Shown: positions 1 to 10,272, numbered from the stretch's first letter. The stretch is 64,000 nucleotides of DNA from Actinomycetota bacterium (GCA_009699245.1 WLOQ01000007.1:62001-126000), one strand, 5' to 3'. Program-made: numbers and translations. Notes: generated from the letters alone by a model not told the origin.

Positions 1-544
1 GTTCCAGACGCTCGGGGACACGCGCCCGAATGGCGCGCACGCGGTTCTCGTCGAGCTTGAGGAACGCGGGCTGCTCGACGCGGTCGTCACGCAGAACATC
101 GACATGCTCCATCGCGCTGCAGGCACGCGCGACCTCATCGAGGTCCACGGCACGATCGAACATGCCTCGTGCCTCTCGTGCGGCGAGCGTCATCCGCTGG
201 CGCAGACGCGGGTGCGGCTCGACGTCGACCCCGAGGGCATCCCGCGCTGCGACTGCGGGCGTCCGCTCAAGCCCGACGTCGTGCTCTTCGGCGAGATGCT
301 GCCCGCCGAGGCGATCGACCGTGCCTTCGAACTCGCCGCGCGGGCCGACCTCCTCCTCTGCATCGGCAGCTCGCTTGAGGTCCACCCGGTCGCGCAGCTG
401 CCCGGCATCACGCTGCGCGCCGGCGGGGAGATCGCGATCGTCACTCAGGGTCCGACGCCGTATGACCACCGGGCGGCTGTGAAGCTCGACGGCGACGTCG
501 TGACGGAGCTCGAGGCGCTCCTCGCGGCGCTCGTCGTACCCTGA
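1..544 (+). CDS. NAD-dependent protein deacylase (sirtuin), 5' part missing at window edge
   Basis: Sirtuins remove acyl groups from lysines using NAD+. The frame is open from the window edge and leaves about 180 C-terminal residues. Visible hallmarks are TQNIDMLH (about residues 30-37 of the visible part), the catalytic histidine in EVHGT (about 49), a zinc-binding CLSC pair and a second pair written CDC rather than the usual CxxC, followed by the family-typical KPDVVLFGE. The NAD-binding start of the Rossmann fold lies outside the window. The stop is 8 bp before the DUF4395 gene, so the two are probably co-transcribed. Family assignment is secure; the substrate cannot be told. Confidence 0.93.
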   Translation, partial: FQTLGDTRPNGAHAVLVELEERGLLDAVVTQNIDMLHRAAGTRDLIEVHGTIEHASCLSCGERHPLAQTRVRLDVDPEGIPRCDCGRPLKPDVVLFGEMLPAEAIDRAFELAARADLLLCIGSSLEVHPVAQLPGITLRAGGEIAIVTQGPTPYDHRAAVKLDGDVVTELEALLAALVVP

Positions 545-552
545 GCAGCGCG

Positions 553-1056
553 ATGGACGATCGGCTCTTCTCCTTCCCGAACCCTGTCAACGAGGTCTCG
601 GCCCGGCTCGTGGCCGGCGGGGTCGTCGTGCTCGCGCTCGCGACGATCGTGTTCGACCTCCCGTGGATGACCGTCGTGATCGCGCTCGGCTTCATCGCGC
701 GCGTGCTCTCCGGCCCGAAGCTCTCACCCCTCGGGCTGCTGGTGACGAAGGTGCTCACGCCGCGACTGCCGTTCGACGAACGCCTCGTTCCCGGCCCACC
801 GAAGCGCTTTGCGCAGGGGATCGGTGTGCTCTTCTCGGTGGCCGCCGCGGTGCTCGCCGTCGGCTTCAACGCCACCACTGCGGCCTACGTCGTGCTCGGG
901 GTCCTTGCGTTCTTCGCCACGCTCGAGTCCGTCCTCGGCGTGTGTGTCGGGTGCAAGGTCTTTGCGCTCCTCATGCGGGTCGGCGTCATCCCCGCCGAGG
1001 TCTGCGAGGCGTGCAACGACATCTCGCTGCGGCGCTCCGCCACGACGGCGTCCTGA
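553..1056 (+). CDS. DUF4395 family membrane protein
   Basis: A 167-residue integral membrane protein that matches the DUF4395 pattern: an N-terminal FPNPVNE-like segment, four hydrophobic segments arranged as two pairs (about residues 18-35, 38-52, 85-103 and 106-124), and a cysteine-rich end with CVGC followed by CEAC. Members often sit near sulfur or redox genes and the paired cysteines suggest thiol chemistry, but no biochemical function is established. It follows the sirtuin gene by 8 bp in the same direction and converges with the gene ending at 1066. ATG start at 553. Confidence 0.85.
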   Translation: MDDRLFSFPNPVNEVSARLVAGGVVVLALATIVFDLPWMTVVIALGFIARVLSGPKLSPLGLLVTKVLTPRLPFDERLVPGPPKRFAQGIGVLFSVAAAVLAVGFNATTAAYVVLGVLAFFATLESVLGVCVGCKVFALLMRVGVIPAEVCEACNDISLRRSATTAS

Positions 1057-1065
1057 ACAATCTGA

Positions 1066-1917
1066 TCAGGCGCAGGCGAGCGCGGCGCGCGAGCGCAGCG
1101 CCGACTCAAGGCGTTCGAGGACGTTGCGCGCTTGTCCGATCTGCGCGTCGTCCAGGCCGCGTTCCAGCGCGCCGTTCGCGAGCGCCCCGGTCGCCTCGCG
1201 CAGGCTGCGCAGTTCGCTGATGCGCGCGTCGATGTCGCCTTGCCCCGCCCAGGGCGCGAACTCCGCCAGCGCGGCCTCAAGGCCGACGCGCAGCTGAAAG
1301 GCCGCCTCCCGCCAGCGTCCCGCGTCGGCGTCCTCGCGGGCGCGCAGCACGAGCACCTCGCATGCGAGGACGACGTCGCGCCCGCCGAGGACGGCGGCGA
1401 GCCGCTGGGTGGGCTCGAGAGCGGTGCGTCCGCGCGCCGTCGGGGCCGGGGGCAGGGTCACGGCGTGATCCCAGCGTCCATCGGCGACGAGGTCACCCGC
1501 GCCGATCCCGACGCGTGTGACTGTCACCCGCGAGCGCGTGAGGGGGACGAGCGCCGGGTCGTCCGCGGCGATCCGGTGGACGCGAATGACGTCGTTCAAC
1601 ACGCCGAGCGCCCGCGTGACATCGGCCTCAAGGTCGCGATCCTCGACGAGCCGCTCGGGGACGCCCCCGACCGAGCGCGCATCGATCAGCGTGGCGCGCG
1701 TCACCGGGACCGGTGCGACGCCCGGCTCTGGGGCCGCGCGCCGCGCGCGCCGCAGCCGTAGGCGTCCGGGCAGTCGCGGTGGGGCTGTGACCGTCGCGAT
1801 GACGAGGATCCAACGCGGCTCGCCGGCGTGTCCGCGGATGACGTAGCGCCCGTCGCCGGGCCCGAGGACCCACGGGGCCTCGACCTGGACAAAGCGAAAA
1901 AGGGGCGATCCGGACAG
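1066..1917 (-). CDS. conserved-looking hypothetical protein, start codon unclear (possibly CTG)
   Basis: I do not recognise this family. The first conventional start is GTG at 1704 (212 residues), but the frame stays open back to a stop at 1969-1971. The extra sequence looks like real protein: it contains GSPLFRFVQVEAPW and GPGDGRYVIRG, then two basic/Pro-rich stretches before residue 1 of the short version. No ATG, GTG or TTG occurs in that upstream part. I place the start provisionally at CTG 1917 because a TANNNT hexamer (TACGGT, plus-strand 1927-1932) lies 9 nt before it, as seen for other genes here. The C-terminal half is helical and Arg/Leu-rich. A sequencing error or a non-canonical start are both possible. 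Confidence 0.55.
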   Translation of the reverse strand: MSGSPLFRFVQVEAPWVLGPGDGRYVIRGHAGEPRWILVIATVTAPPRLPGRLRLRRARRAAPEPGVAPVPVTRATLIDARSVGGVPERLVEDRDLEADVTRALGVLNDVIRVHRIAADDPALVPLTRSRVTVTRVGIGAGDLVADGRWDHAVTLPPAPTARGRTALEPTQRLAAVLGGRDVVLACEVLVLRAREDADAGRWREAAFQLRVGLEAALAEFAPWAGQGDIDARISELRSLREATGALANGALERGLDDAQIGQARNVLERLESALRSRAALACA

Positions 1918-2052
1918 GGTCCGCGGACCGTACCAACGGTTACGGACCAGCCCGCCGATCTCATCCTCTCATTGAGACTGAGGGTTTGGGATGGCCACGG
2001 TGCGGTAGCGTTCAACGACGACGTCTCACTGACTCGACGAGGGGATTCCGGC

Positions 2053-2529
2053 ATGACCGACGAGCAACAGCAGTGCGACGGACTGCGCGAGCGCCTGACC
2101 CGCAGCGGTGAGGAAGCCCTCGGCCGCATCGCTCAGGACCTGCTGGAGAACCCTGTCGTCATCGGCACGATCACGCGCGCCTTTGCGGCCCGCGAGCGGG
2201 CGACGCAGGCGCAGGAGGTCGCGATGAGCGCGCTGAATCTCCCATCGGCGGCCGACCTTGAGCGCCTCACGCGTCGACTGCGGTCGGTCGGCCAGCGGCT
2301 CGAAGGCATCGAGGAGAGCCTCGATCGTCTCGAGGAGCGGATCCAGCGCTCGTCCGGCGGCGCGGTGAGCGAGCGCCTCGACGCCCTCGCCGCCCAGCTC
2401 GCGAACCTCGAGAAGAGCCTCACAAAGCGCCCCGCGGCAAAGCGTCCTGCGGCGAAGAAGCCGGCCGCCCGGGCAGCGAAGCCCGCGGCCCCCGCCACGC
2501 CATCGGCCGAGCCGCCGACCGCGGCCTGA
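2053..2529 (+). CDS. coiled-coil protein with Lys/Ala/Pro-rich tail (phasin-like appearance)
   Basis: A 158-residue soluble protein. After a short N-terminus it has a long amphipathic helix region with heptad-like LERLTRRLRSVGQRLEGIEE and ERLDALAAQLANLEKSL, then a basic histone-H1-like tail with repeated KRPAAK/KKPAA units. This layout resembles granule-associated phasin or DNA-associated coiled-coil proteins of actinomycetes, but that is shape similarity only. The frame is open from 1828, but I choose ATG 2053 because GAGGGG at 2039-2044 gives a ribosome-binding site and the upstream residues are not protein-like. A candidate -10 (TAGCGT, 2007-2012) precedes it. Confidence 0.75.
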   Translation: MTDEQQQCDGLRERLTRSGEEALGRIAQDLLENPVVIGTITRAFAARERATQAQEVAMSALNLPSAADLERLTRRLRSVGQRLEGIEESLDRLEERIQRSSGGAVSERLDALAAQLANLEKSLTKRPAAKRPAAKKPAARAAKPAAPATPSAEPPTAA

Positions 2530-2531
2530 CG

Positions 2532-3221
2532 TCAGACGCCCGCCGCGAGGAGCGCGGCGAAGCCCGCATTCCCGAGCCGCTCGCCGCCGGCCTCCACGGC
2601 CGGCGCATCGAGCGCGTCACTGCCGTCTCGCCCGCGCTCGCGCACGAGGAGCACGCAGCCGATGCGCACGCTGCGCTGCTGCGCCGCGGCGAAGACCGCA
2701 GCGGTCGAGAGATCGACGGCGACCGCGCCATCGATGTCTGGGTGCGGCTCCTCGGGCGCGTGGAAGAGATCGCTGCTCAGAACGATGCCCGCAGCGTCGG
2801 CCTCCTCGCGCAGCGCCGCGAGGATTACGGCGTCGGGTTCGAGCGGCGCGTGGGCGCCCAGCGCGGCACTCGTCCCGTCCCGCGGAATCGCGTGCGTCAC
2901 CGCGAGCAGGTCGCCCGGCGCCGGCCCATGCTCAAGGGCGCTGCATGTGCCGATGCGCACGGCCGTTCGCAGCCCGAGGTCGGCGAGTTCATCGAGCACC
3001 GCCACAGCGCTCGGACCGCCGAGCCCGTGACTCATGATCGTCAGCGGCTCACCGTCAGCGGCGCGGCCGGTGTAGCCCCAGAGCCCACGATTGTGGTTGA
3101 ACATCTTCGGGTCGGCCATCAGGTACTGCGCGAGCAGCAGCGCCCTGCCGGGGTCGCCCGGAAGGAGCGCGCGCGGCGCGAGGACGGCCGTCGGGTGCAC
3201 GATGCGGGTCGGCGACATCAT
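2532..3221 (-). CDS. nucleoside phosphorylase family protein (uridine/purine phosphorylase-like)
   Basis: 229 residues of the PNP/UDP family, which splits nucleosides with phosphate into a base and ribose 1-phosphate. Typical elements are MSHGLGGPSA (about 63-72, phosphate/ribose region) and VRIGTCSAL (about 88-96). The late motif that normally carries a glutamate contacting the ribose hydroxyls (DME-A-A type) reads AVDLSTAAVF at about 168-177, so that Glu is absent and activity or specificity may differ. The ATG at 3221 (a second ATG follows immediately) is 9 nt from a minus-strand TATCCT hexamer. It is divergent from tilS, and its stop faces the coiled-coil gene stop across a TGACGTCA palindrome. 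Confidence 0.82.
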   Translation of the reverse strand: MMSPTRIVHPTAVLAPRALLPGDPGRALLLAQYLMADPKMFNHNRGLWGYTGRAADGEPLTIMSHGLGGPSAVAVLDELADLGLRTAVRIGTCSALEHGPAPGDLLAVTHAIPRDGTSAALGAHAPLEPDAVILAALREEADAAGIVLSSDLFHAPEEPHPDIDGAVAVDLSTAAVFAAAQQRSVRIGCVLLVRERGRDGSDALDAPAVEAGGERLGNAGFAALLAAGV

Positions 3222-3263
3222 CGGGCCGCGAGGATAGGGCGCCTCGCGACGTAGACTCGGACG
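3222..3263. promoter_or_regulatory. divergent leaderless promoter region, phosphorylase-like gene / tilS
   Basis: Only 42 bp separate two divergent start codons. On the plus strand TAGACT at 3252-3257 ends 6 nt before the tilS ATG. On the minus strand TATCCT (plus-strand 3231-3236) ends 9 nt before the other ATG. Neither gene has a Shine-Dalgarno sequence. No -35 box is evident. Promoter assignment is inferred from the recurring pattern in this window. Confidence 0.55.
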
Positions 3264-4235
3264 ATGCCCCAGGCAGCGGAGGCGATGCTCGAGCGGGTCC
3301 GCGCGACCGGGCTTCTGCCGGAGGGCGGGTCGGTCGTCGTCCTGCTCTCCGGGGGGCGCGACTCGGTCTGCCTCCTCGACGCCGCCGTCCGGCTCGCGGG
3401 CTCGGGTGCGGTCGGCGCGCTCCATGTGCACCACGGCCTGCGCGCCGACGCCGATGCCGATGCGGAGCATTGCCGAGCGCTCTGCGCCGCCCTCGGCGTA
3501 GCGCTCACCGTCGAGCATCTGACACCGCCGTCCGTCGGCAATATTCAGGCCTGGGCGCGTGATGCGCGGCATGAGGCCGGCACGCGCGTCGCCGCGTCCG
3601 CGGGCGCGCGGCTCGCCGCCGGCCACACAGTGAGCGACCAGGTCGAGACGATCCTCTACCGCCTGGCGGTCTCGCCCGGCCGCCGTGCGCTGCTCGGCAT
3701 GGCCGACGAGCGTGGGCTGCTGATCAGGCCGCTGCTGCGCGCCGGGCTCACGCGCACGGACACCGCGGCCTGGTGCGACGCGCGCGGGCTGGCCTGGGTC
3801 AATGACGCCTCGAACGAGGCGCCGAAGTACGCACGCAGCCGCGTGCGCGCGGACATCGTGCCCGCGCTGCGCGGCCTCCACCCCGCAGCCGAGGCCAACA
3901 TCCTGCGCACCGCGAGCATGCTGCGCGATGAGGCGCAGGTGCTCGACGGCGTCGTCGACGCCGCGCTCGACGGGGAGGGCCAGATCGCCCTCGAAACGCT
4001 CGCCTCACTGCCGCCCGCCCTCGCGCGACTCGTCGTCCTGCGCCTCGCGGAGGACGCCTGCGGAAGCCTCTGCCCGCGGGCGGCGAGTCGCCTCGACGAC
4101 CTCCTCGCGTTCCGGCACCGGACGGGGCGCGCTGCGCTCGACGTGGGCGAGGGCGCGCGCGCAGTCGTGGAGGATGGCGTCCTGCGCTTCGAGCGGACGC
4201 CGCCGATCGGGCGACTACGCTCCACCGCGCCGTGA
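3264..4235 (+). CDS. tilS: tRNA(Ile)-lysidine synthetase TilS
   Basis: Modifies C34 of the CAU-anticodon tRNA-Ile to lysidine with ATP and lysine, so the tRNA reads AUA. The N-type ATP pyrophosphatase loop SGGRDS is at residues 29-34 of 323; HVHHGLRADADADAE and GHTVSDQVET are the expected following motifs. The length fits a TilS with the catalytic core plus a short C-terminal region. The ATG at 3264 is 6 nt after TAGACT and has no Shine-Dalgarno, suggesting a leaderless mRNA. The stop overlaps the hpt start in a 4-bp GTGA, the common tilS-hpt-ftsH order. Confidence 0.95.
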   Translation: MPQAAEAMLERVRATGLLPEGGSVVVLLSGGRDSVCLLDAAVRLAGSGAVGALHVHHGLRADADADAEHCRALCAALGVALTVEHLTPPSVGNIQAWARDARHEAGTRVAASAGARLAAGHTVSDQVETILYRLAVSPGRRALLGMADERGLLIRPLLRAGLTRTDTAAWCDARGLAWVNDASNEAPKYARSRVRADIVPALRGLHPAAEANILRTASMLRDEAQVLDGVVDAALDGEGQIALETLASLPPALARLVVLRLAEDACGSLCPRAASRLDDLLAFRHRTGRAALDVGEGARAVVEDGVLRFERTPPIGRLRSTAP

Positions 4236-4771
4236 CCGACAACTCCGCACCGCCGATCGGCGCCATTCTCGTTGAACAGGACGACCTGCGCGAGCGGGTG
4301 ATCGCCCTCGGCCGCCAGATCAGCGCCGACTACGAGGGCCGCGACCTCCTGCTCGTCGGCGTGCTCAAGGGCGCGATGCTCTTTCTCTCCGACCTCATGC
4401 GCGAGATCAGCGCCCCGTGCGAGGTCGACTTCATGGCCGTCGCGTCGTACGGCTCGGCGACGGACTCGTCGGGTGTCGTGCGGATCCTCAAGGACCTCGA
4501 CGCGCCGATCGAGGGCCGTGACGTCCTGATCGTCGAGGACATCGTCGACTCCGGCCTCACGCTCCAATATCTCCTGCGCAATCTCGGGGCCCGTGAGCCG
4601 CGCTCGCTCGAGGTCTGCGCGCTGCTGACGAAGCCCGAGCGGCGCAAGGCGGACGTCGCGATTCGCTACACGGGGTTCGAGATCCCCGACCGCTTCGTCA
4701 TCGGGTACGGCCTCGATCACCGCGAGCGCTGGCGAAATCTGCCGTACGTCGCTGAGTTCGCCGGCTCCTGA
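4232..4771 (+). CDS. hpt: hypoxanthine phosphoribosyltransferase
   Basis: Purine salvage enzyme joining hypoxanthine or guanine to PRPP. In 179 residues it shows GVLKGA (about 43-48), the PRPP-binding loop VLIVEDIVDSGLTL (about 98-111) and the Hpt-type C-terminal segment FVIGYGLD with ERWRNLPYV. It starts with GTG inside the tilS stop (GTGA), so translation is coupled. It lies between tilS and ftsH as in many Gram-positive genomes. Confidence 0.96.
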   Translation: MTDNSAPPIGAILVEQDDLRERVIALGRQISADYEGRDLLLVGVLKGAMLFLSDLMREISAPCEVDFMAVASYGSATDSSGVVRILKDLDAPIEGRDVLIVEDIVDSGLTLQYLLRNLGAREPRSLEVCALLTKPERRKADVAIRYTGFEIPDRFVIGYGLDHRERWRNLPYVAEFAGS

Positions 4772-4889
4772 ACCTGGCGCGGTACGGGCCTCCTCGGGCG
4801 CCGAACCTGCGGGTTCGAAGCCCGGCTGCTGGTACGCTCAGATCCTTGACCGGCATGCCCGATCACCCCCGTCGTAGCGCCGTCGCCTG

Positions 4890-6878
<1,989 letters not shown>

Positions 6879-6895
6879 CCGGCCCGCCGGGCCGG
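6879..6895 (+). terminator. GC-rich hairpin after ftsH
   Basis: A perfect 7-bp stem CCGGCCC / GGGCCGG with a 3-nt loop, beginning just after the ftsH stop and ending 12 nt before the folP start. There is no U-tract, so it may be a weak terminator, an attenuator or an mRNA-stabilising stem. Confidence 0.4.
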
Positions 6896-6907
6896 CACGA
6901 CGGAGCA

Positions 6908-7732
6908 GTGCGCCCCGTGACACGTCGTTTCACCGTGATGGGCATCGTGAACGTCACGCCCGACTCGTTCTCGGACGGCGGGTGCTGGCTCGATGCGGGC
7001 GCCGCGATCGCGCACGGTGCGGACCTCGCGCGTGAGGGCGCGGGGATCCTCGACATCGGTGGCGAGTCCACGCGGCCGGGCGCCCAGCCCGTCGCCGCCG
7101 ATGAGGAGCTGCGCCGGGTGATCCCGGTGATCGAGGGTCTCGCCGCCCTGTCTGCGCCGGTCCAGCTGAGCGTCGACACGTCGAAGCTCGCGGTCGCGCA
7201 GGCTGCCCTGGGAGCGGGCGCGTCGCTCGTCAATGACGTCTCCGCGTTCCGTGCCGATCCAGCGCTCGCGGGCCTCGTGGCCGACGCCGACTGCGACTGC
7301 TGCCTCATGCACATGCGCGGCGAGCCGCGCACGATGCAGGACGATCCGCGCTACGACGACGTGGTCGGCGAGGTCGCCGCGTTCCTTGAGGAGCGGGCCG
7401 CGTTCGCGATCGGGGAGGGCGTCGATCCGGCGCGCATCATCGTCGATCCGGGGATCGGCTTCGGCAAGACGACCGCCCACAACGTCGAGCTGCTCCGGCG
7501 GCTCGACGAGATCGTCGCCCTCGGCTTCCCTGTGCTCATCGGCGTCTCACGCAAGTCCTTCCTCAGCGAGCTCACCGGGCGGGCGCAGGTCGGCGACCGC
7601 GTTGCGGCGACGGTGGCGGCGAATGTCCTCGCCTTCGAGCGTGGCGCGTCGCTGTTCCGCGTGCACGATGTCGCGCCCACCATCGATGCCCTGCGCGTCG
7701 TCGTTGGTACGTTGCCGGGCGATGACTGCTGA
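6908..7732 (+). CDS. folP: dihydropteroate synthase
   Basis: Condenses p-aminobenzoate with 6-hydroxymethyl-dihydropterin diphosphate in folate synthesis; target of sulfonamides. Motifs in the 274 residues: MGIVNVTPDSFSDGG near residue 11, DIGGESTRPGA near 49, SVDTSK, NDVSAF, and DPGIGFGKT. The start is taken as GTG 6908; GTG 6917 is also in frame and would remove three residues. It opens a tight cluster folP-folB-thioesterase-folK in which every junction overlaps. Confidence 0.96.
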   Translation: MRPVTRRFTVMGIVNVTPDSFSDGGCWLDAGAAIAHGADLAREGAGILDIGGESTRPGAQPVAADEELRRVIPVIEGLAALSAPVQLSVDTSKLAVAQAALGAGASLVNDVSAFRADPALAGLVADADCDCCLMHMRGEPRTMQDDPRYDDVVGEVAAFLEERAAFAIGEGVDPARIIVDPGIGFGKTTAHNVELLRRLDEIVALGFPVLIGVSRKSFLSELTGRAQVGDRVAATVAANVLAFERGASLFRVHDVAPTIDALRVVVGTLPGDDC

Positions 7733-8186
7733 CGACGACCGCGAGCCCGACGAGCCGTTCGACGACGACGACGATCTCGACGACGACGATTTCGACGTCG
7801 ATGACGAGATCGAGCGGACCGCGGTGACGGTCGAGGTCACCGGCCTCTCGCTCTACACGCACCATGGCGTCACCGAGGCGGAGCGGGAGATCGGCCAGCG
7901 TCTGATCCTCGACCTGCGCTTCGACGCCGGCGCCTGCGACGCGACGGTCACCGACCGGGTCGAGGACACGGTCGACTACGGCCGCGTGTGCGAGGTCGTC
8001 GCCCTGATGGCGCAGCGGCGTTCGTACCGCACGCTCGAGGCGCTCTGCACCACGATCGCCGACCGCCTGCTCGCCGAGTTCGAGACGACGGAGGTCTGGG
8101 TCAAGGCGTCGAAGCCCGAGCCGCCGATCGCACTGCCGGTCGAGTCGGTCTCCGTCGAAGTCTGGCGCACCGGCCGTCCGGACTGA
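7722..8186 (+). CDS. folB: dihydroneopterin aldolase with acidic N-terminal extension
   Basis: Cleaves 7,8-dihydroneopterin to 6-hydroxymethyl-dihydropterin and glycolaldehyde. The catalytic domain starts near residue 35 (VTGLSLYTHHGVTEAEREIGQ) and ends with the family-typical VKASKPEPPI and SVSVEVWR. It is preceded by about 32 residues of which 20 are Asp or Glu, not a normal part of FolB. ATG 7722 overlaps the folP stop by 11 nt; no internal ATG gives a shorter, conventional protein, and the acidic run is in the same frame. The role of the extension is unknown. Confidence 0.9.
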   Translation: MTADDDREPDEPFDDDDDLDDDDFDVDDEIERTAVTVEVTGLSLYTHHGVTEAEREIGQRLILDLRFDAGACDATVTDRVEDTVDYGRVCEVVALMAQRRSYRTLEALCTTIADRLLAEFETTEVWVKASKPEPPIALPVESVSVEVWRTGRPD

Positions 8187-8998
8187 TGAGCCCCGCGTTC
8201 GACACGGCGACCGCCGTGCAGGACGCCGGGGACGGCGGCTGGGCCGCCGAGAGTCACCGTGACTGGGAGACGCCGCTGGGCGCCAACGGCGGCTACCTCG
8301 CCGCGGTCGTGCTGCGCGCCATGGCACGGCAGCTCGACGATCAGGCCTACGAACCCCGCTCGCTCACCGTTCAGTTCCTGCGCTCGCCGCATACGGGCCC
8401 GCTGCGGATCGAGGTCGAGGTCGTCCGGTCCGGCCGCCGCACGGCACAGCTGACGGCGCGCGGCCTGCAGGACGACCGCGTGTGGGGCACGGCGCTTGCG
8501 GTCTTCGGGACAGCGGGAACCGTCGATGAGCGGTTCGGCACCGCGATGCCGCAGATCCCGACCGCCGAGGGGATCGAGCCGCTGCGCCTGCCCGTCGAGT
8601 TCTCACCGATCACGCACCGCGTGGACATGCAGCAGGTCGTCGGCGATGCGCCCTTCAGCGGGTCGACGCAGTCGCGGATCGGCGGTTGGGTGCGCTTCAC
8701 CGAGCCCCAGCCGTTCGATGCCCCAGCGCTCGCGATGCTCGCGGACGCCTGGCTGCCCGCCATCTTCCCGCGCGTGACGGAGCCGCTGTTCGCGCCCACG
8801 CTCGACTACACCGTCCATTTTCGCAACCCACCTGCGGCACGCCGCATCGCGATCGGAGAGTCCGTGCTCGGCATCTTCACCACCGACCATGCCGCCGAGG
8901 GATACGTCGAGGAGGACGGCGAGCTGTGGAGCCGCGACGGCGTCCTGCTCGCCCAGGCGCGCCAGCTCGCGCTGCTCGTCCCCGGGGAGGTGCGATGA
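8186..8998 (+). CDS. thioesterase-like (TesB-type hot-dog) protein
   Basis: A 270-residue protein with the double hot-dog look of TesB-like acyl-CoA thioesterases: WETPLGANGGYLAAVVLRAM and SLTVQFLRSP in the first half, and TLDYTVHFRNPP with a TTDHAAEGYVEEDGELW-type end in the second. Its ATG overlaps the folB stop by 1 nt (TGATG) and its stop overlaps folK by ATGA, so it is inside the folate operon. No folate role is known for this family; it could serve a side reaction or simply share the transcript. Confidence 0.82.
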   Translation: MSPAFDTATAVQDAGDGGWAAESHRDWETPLGANGGYLAAVVLRAMARQLDDQAYEPRSLTVQFLRSPHTGPLRIEVEVVRSGRRTAQLTARGLQDDRVWGTALAVFGTAGTVDERFGTAMPQIPTAEGIEPLRLPVEFSPITHRVDMQQVVGDAPFSGSTQSRIGGWVRFTEPQPFDAPALAMLADAWLPAIFPRVTEPLFAPTLDYTVHFRNPPAARRIAIGESVLGIFTTDHAAEGYVEEDGELWSRDGVLLAQARQLALLVPGEVR

Positions 8999-9504
8999 TC
9001 GGCCACCTGGGCCTCGGATCCAACGTCGGCGATCGCCGCGCCAATCTGCAGGCAGCCGTCGACGCCCTGCCCGCGCACGGCGTCGAAGTGCTCGCGAGCT
9101 CGGCGACGTACGACACCGAGCCGGTCGGGCTGGTGCTCGATCAGCCGGCGTTTCTCAACGCGTGCATCCGCATCGAGACGCAGCTCGGCCCTGAGGCCCT
9201 GCTCGACGCCTGCAAGGCGATCGAGCGCGACCTCGGCCGCGACCTCGAGGGCGGCGTGCGCCACGGACCGCGCCCGATCGACATCGACCTGCTGCTGCTC
9301 GGCGACCTCGACTACGCGAGCAAGCGCCTCGTCCTGCCGCACGAGCAGGTCACCGCGCGGCGCTTCGTCCTGATCCCGCTGCTCGAGCTCGACTTCGAGC
9401 TCGCCACGCCGGATGGCACCCGCCTGAGCGACTGCCTCGCGGTACTCCCGGTGGCGGGCGAGGCGGTCCGCCGCGAAGGCGACCCGCTGACGCTGCCCGG
9501 CTAG
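8995..9504 (+). CDS. folK: 2-amino-4-hydroxy-6-hydroxymethyldihydropteridine pyrophosphokinase
   Basis: Transfers pyrophosphate from ATP to 6-hydroxymethyl-dihydropterin, making the FolP substrate. 169 residues with GLGSNVGDR at the start, the signature RPIDIDLLLLG in the middle and LPHEQVTARRFVLIPL after it. ATG 8995 overlaps the previous stop (ATGA). The stop TAG lies in a CTAG shared with the convergent GST-like gene. Confidence 0.96.
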   Translation: MIGHLGLGSNVGDRRANLQAAVDALPAHGVEVLASSATYDTEPVGLVLDQPAFLNACIRIETQLGPEALLDACKAIERDLGRDLEGGVRHGPRPIDIDLLLLGDLDYASKRLVLPHEQVTARRFVLIPLLELDFELATPDGTRLSDCLAVLPVAGEAVRREGDPLTLPG

Positions 9505-10235
9505 GCCGGGAGGAGATCTGCGGGGATCAGCCCGGTGGGTGCGTCGCCTGCGCGTGACGGGAAGACCTTCAGCGCGAGCGCGCCGGCCGGGCGCGGCTCG
9601 ATCAGCGGCCGTAGATCCCCGAGACACATGAGCAGGCGCAGACTCGCCGCGATCTGCAGATCGGCTGCGTTCGGCGACGCGGCGCCGAGCACGCCGGCGG
9701 CGATCCAGCCGTCGATCCGGTCGAGCAGCGTGAGGAGCGCGCGCAGGTCGGCGCGGTAGGTCGCGTCGGTCGCGCCGTTCATCCGCATCTCAAGGCGCGT
9801 GGCGCCCGGCGCGATGAGCCGCAGCACGGGCAGGGGGAGCGGCGGCAGCTTGCCGCCCTCCTGGAAGCTCGCCATCGCCTCGGGGTGCGCGCGGAAGGTG
9901 GGCCAGAGGACGCGGCGCACGAGCGGCTGGAGCACCTCGTCGCCCCACGCCTCCGCTTCGAGCACCGCGGCGCGCTGGTCGGCATCTGCAGGCAGGAGGG
10001 CGGGCTCAGGGACCAGCTCGTCGAGCCGCCGCAGGATTGCCCGGGAGCCCGAGATCTTCTCGCCGTCGATCGTCATCGCCGGCACGGTGCGTCGGCCGAA
10101 GAGAACCCGCATCACCGGGGCGTGCAGCGGCGGTATGAGCTCGACGATGCGGTAGGAGATCCCCTTGAGCTCGAGCGCGGCCTCCACCGTCGCGCAGGGG
10201 TGAGAGCCGTTGACGCGGTAGAGCCGGACGCTCAT
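9501..10235 (-). CDS. glutathione S-transferase-like protein
   Basis: 244 residues: a thioredoxin-fold N-terminus (MSVRLYRVNGSHPCATVE, with the cis-Pro region TVPAMTIDGEKISGSRAI) followed by an all-helical C-terminal domain, the GST arrangement. Actinomycetes usually use mycothiol instead of glutathione, so the thiol cofactor is uncertain. I start it at ATG 10235, which has TAGAGT (plus-strand 10243-10248) 7 nt upstream; the longer open frame upstream is antisense to coaX. It converges with folK through CTAG. Confidence 0.8.
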   Translation of the reverse strand: MSVRLYRVNGSHPCATVEAALELKGISYRIVELIPPLHAPVMRVLFGRRTVPAMTIDGEKISGSRAILRRLDELVPEPALLPADADQRAAVLEAEAWGDEVLQPLVRRVLWPTFRAHPEAMASFQEGGKLPPLPLPVLRLIAPGATRLEMRMNGATDATYRADLRALLTLLDRIDGWIAAGVLGAASPNAADLQIAASLRLLMCLGDLRPLIEPRPAGALALKVFPSRAGDAPTGLIPADLLPA

Positions 10236-10272
10236 GACGCCGACTCTACCCCCGGGCGCATAGGCTGACGCG
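10236..10272. promoter_or_regulatory. divergent leaderless promoter region, GST-like gene / coaX
   Basis: 37 bp between two divergent starts. TAGGCT at 10261-10266 lies 6 nt before the coaX ATG; on the other strand TAGAGT (10243-10248) lies 7 nt before the GST-like ATG. No ribosome-binding site fits in either gap. Confidence 0.55.
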
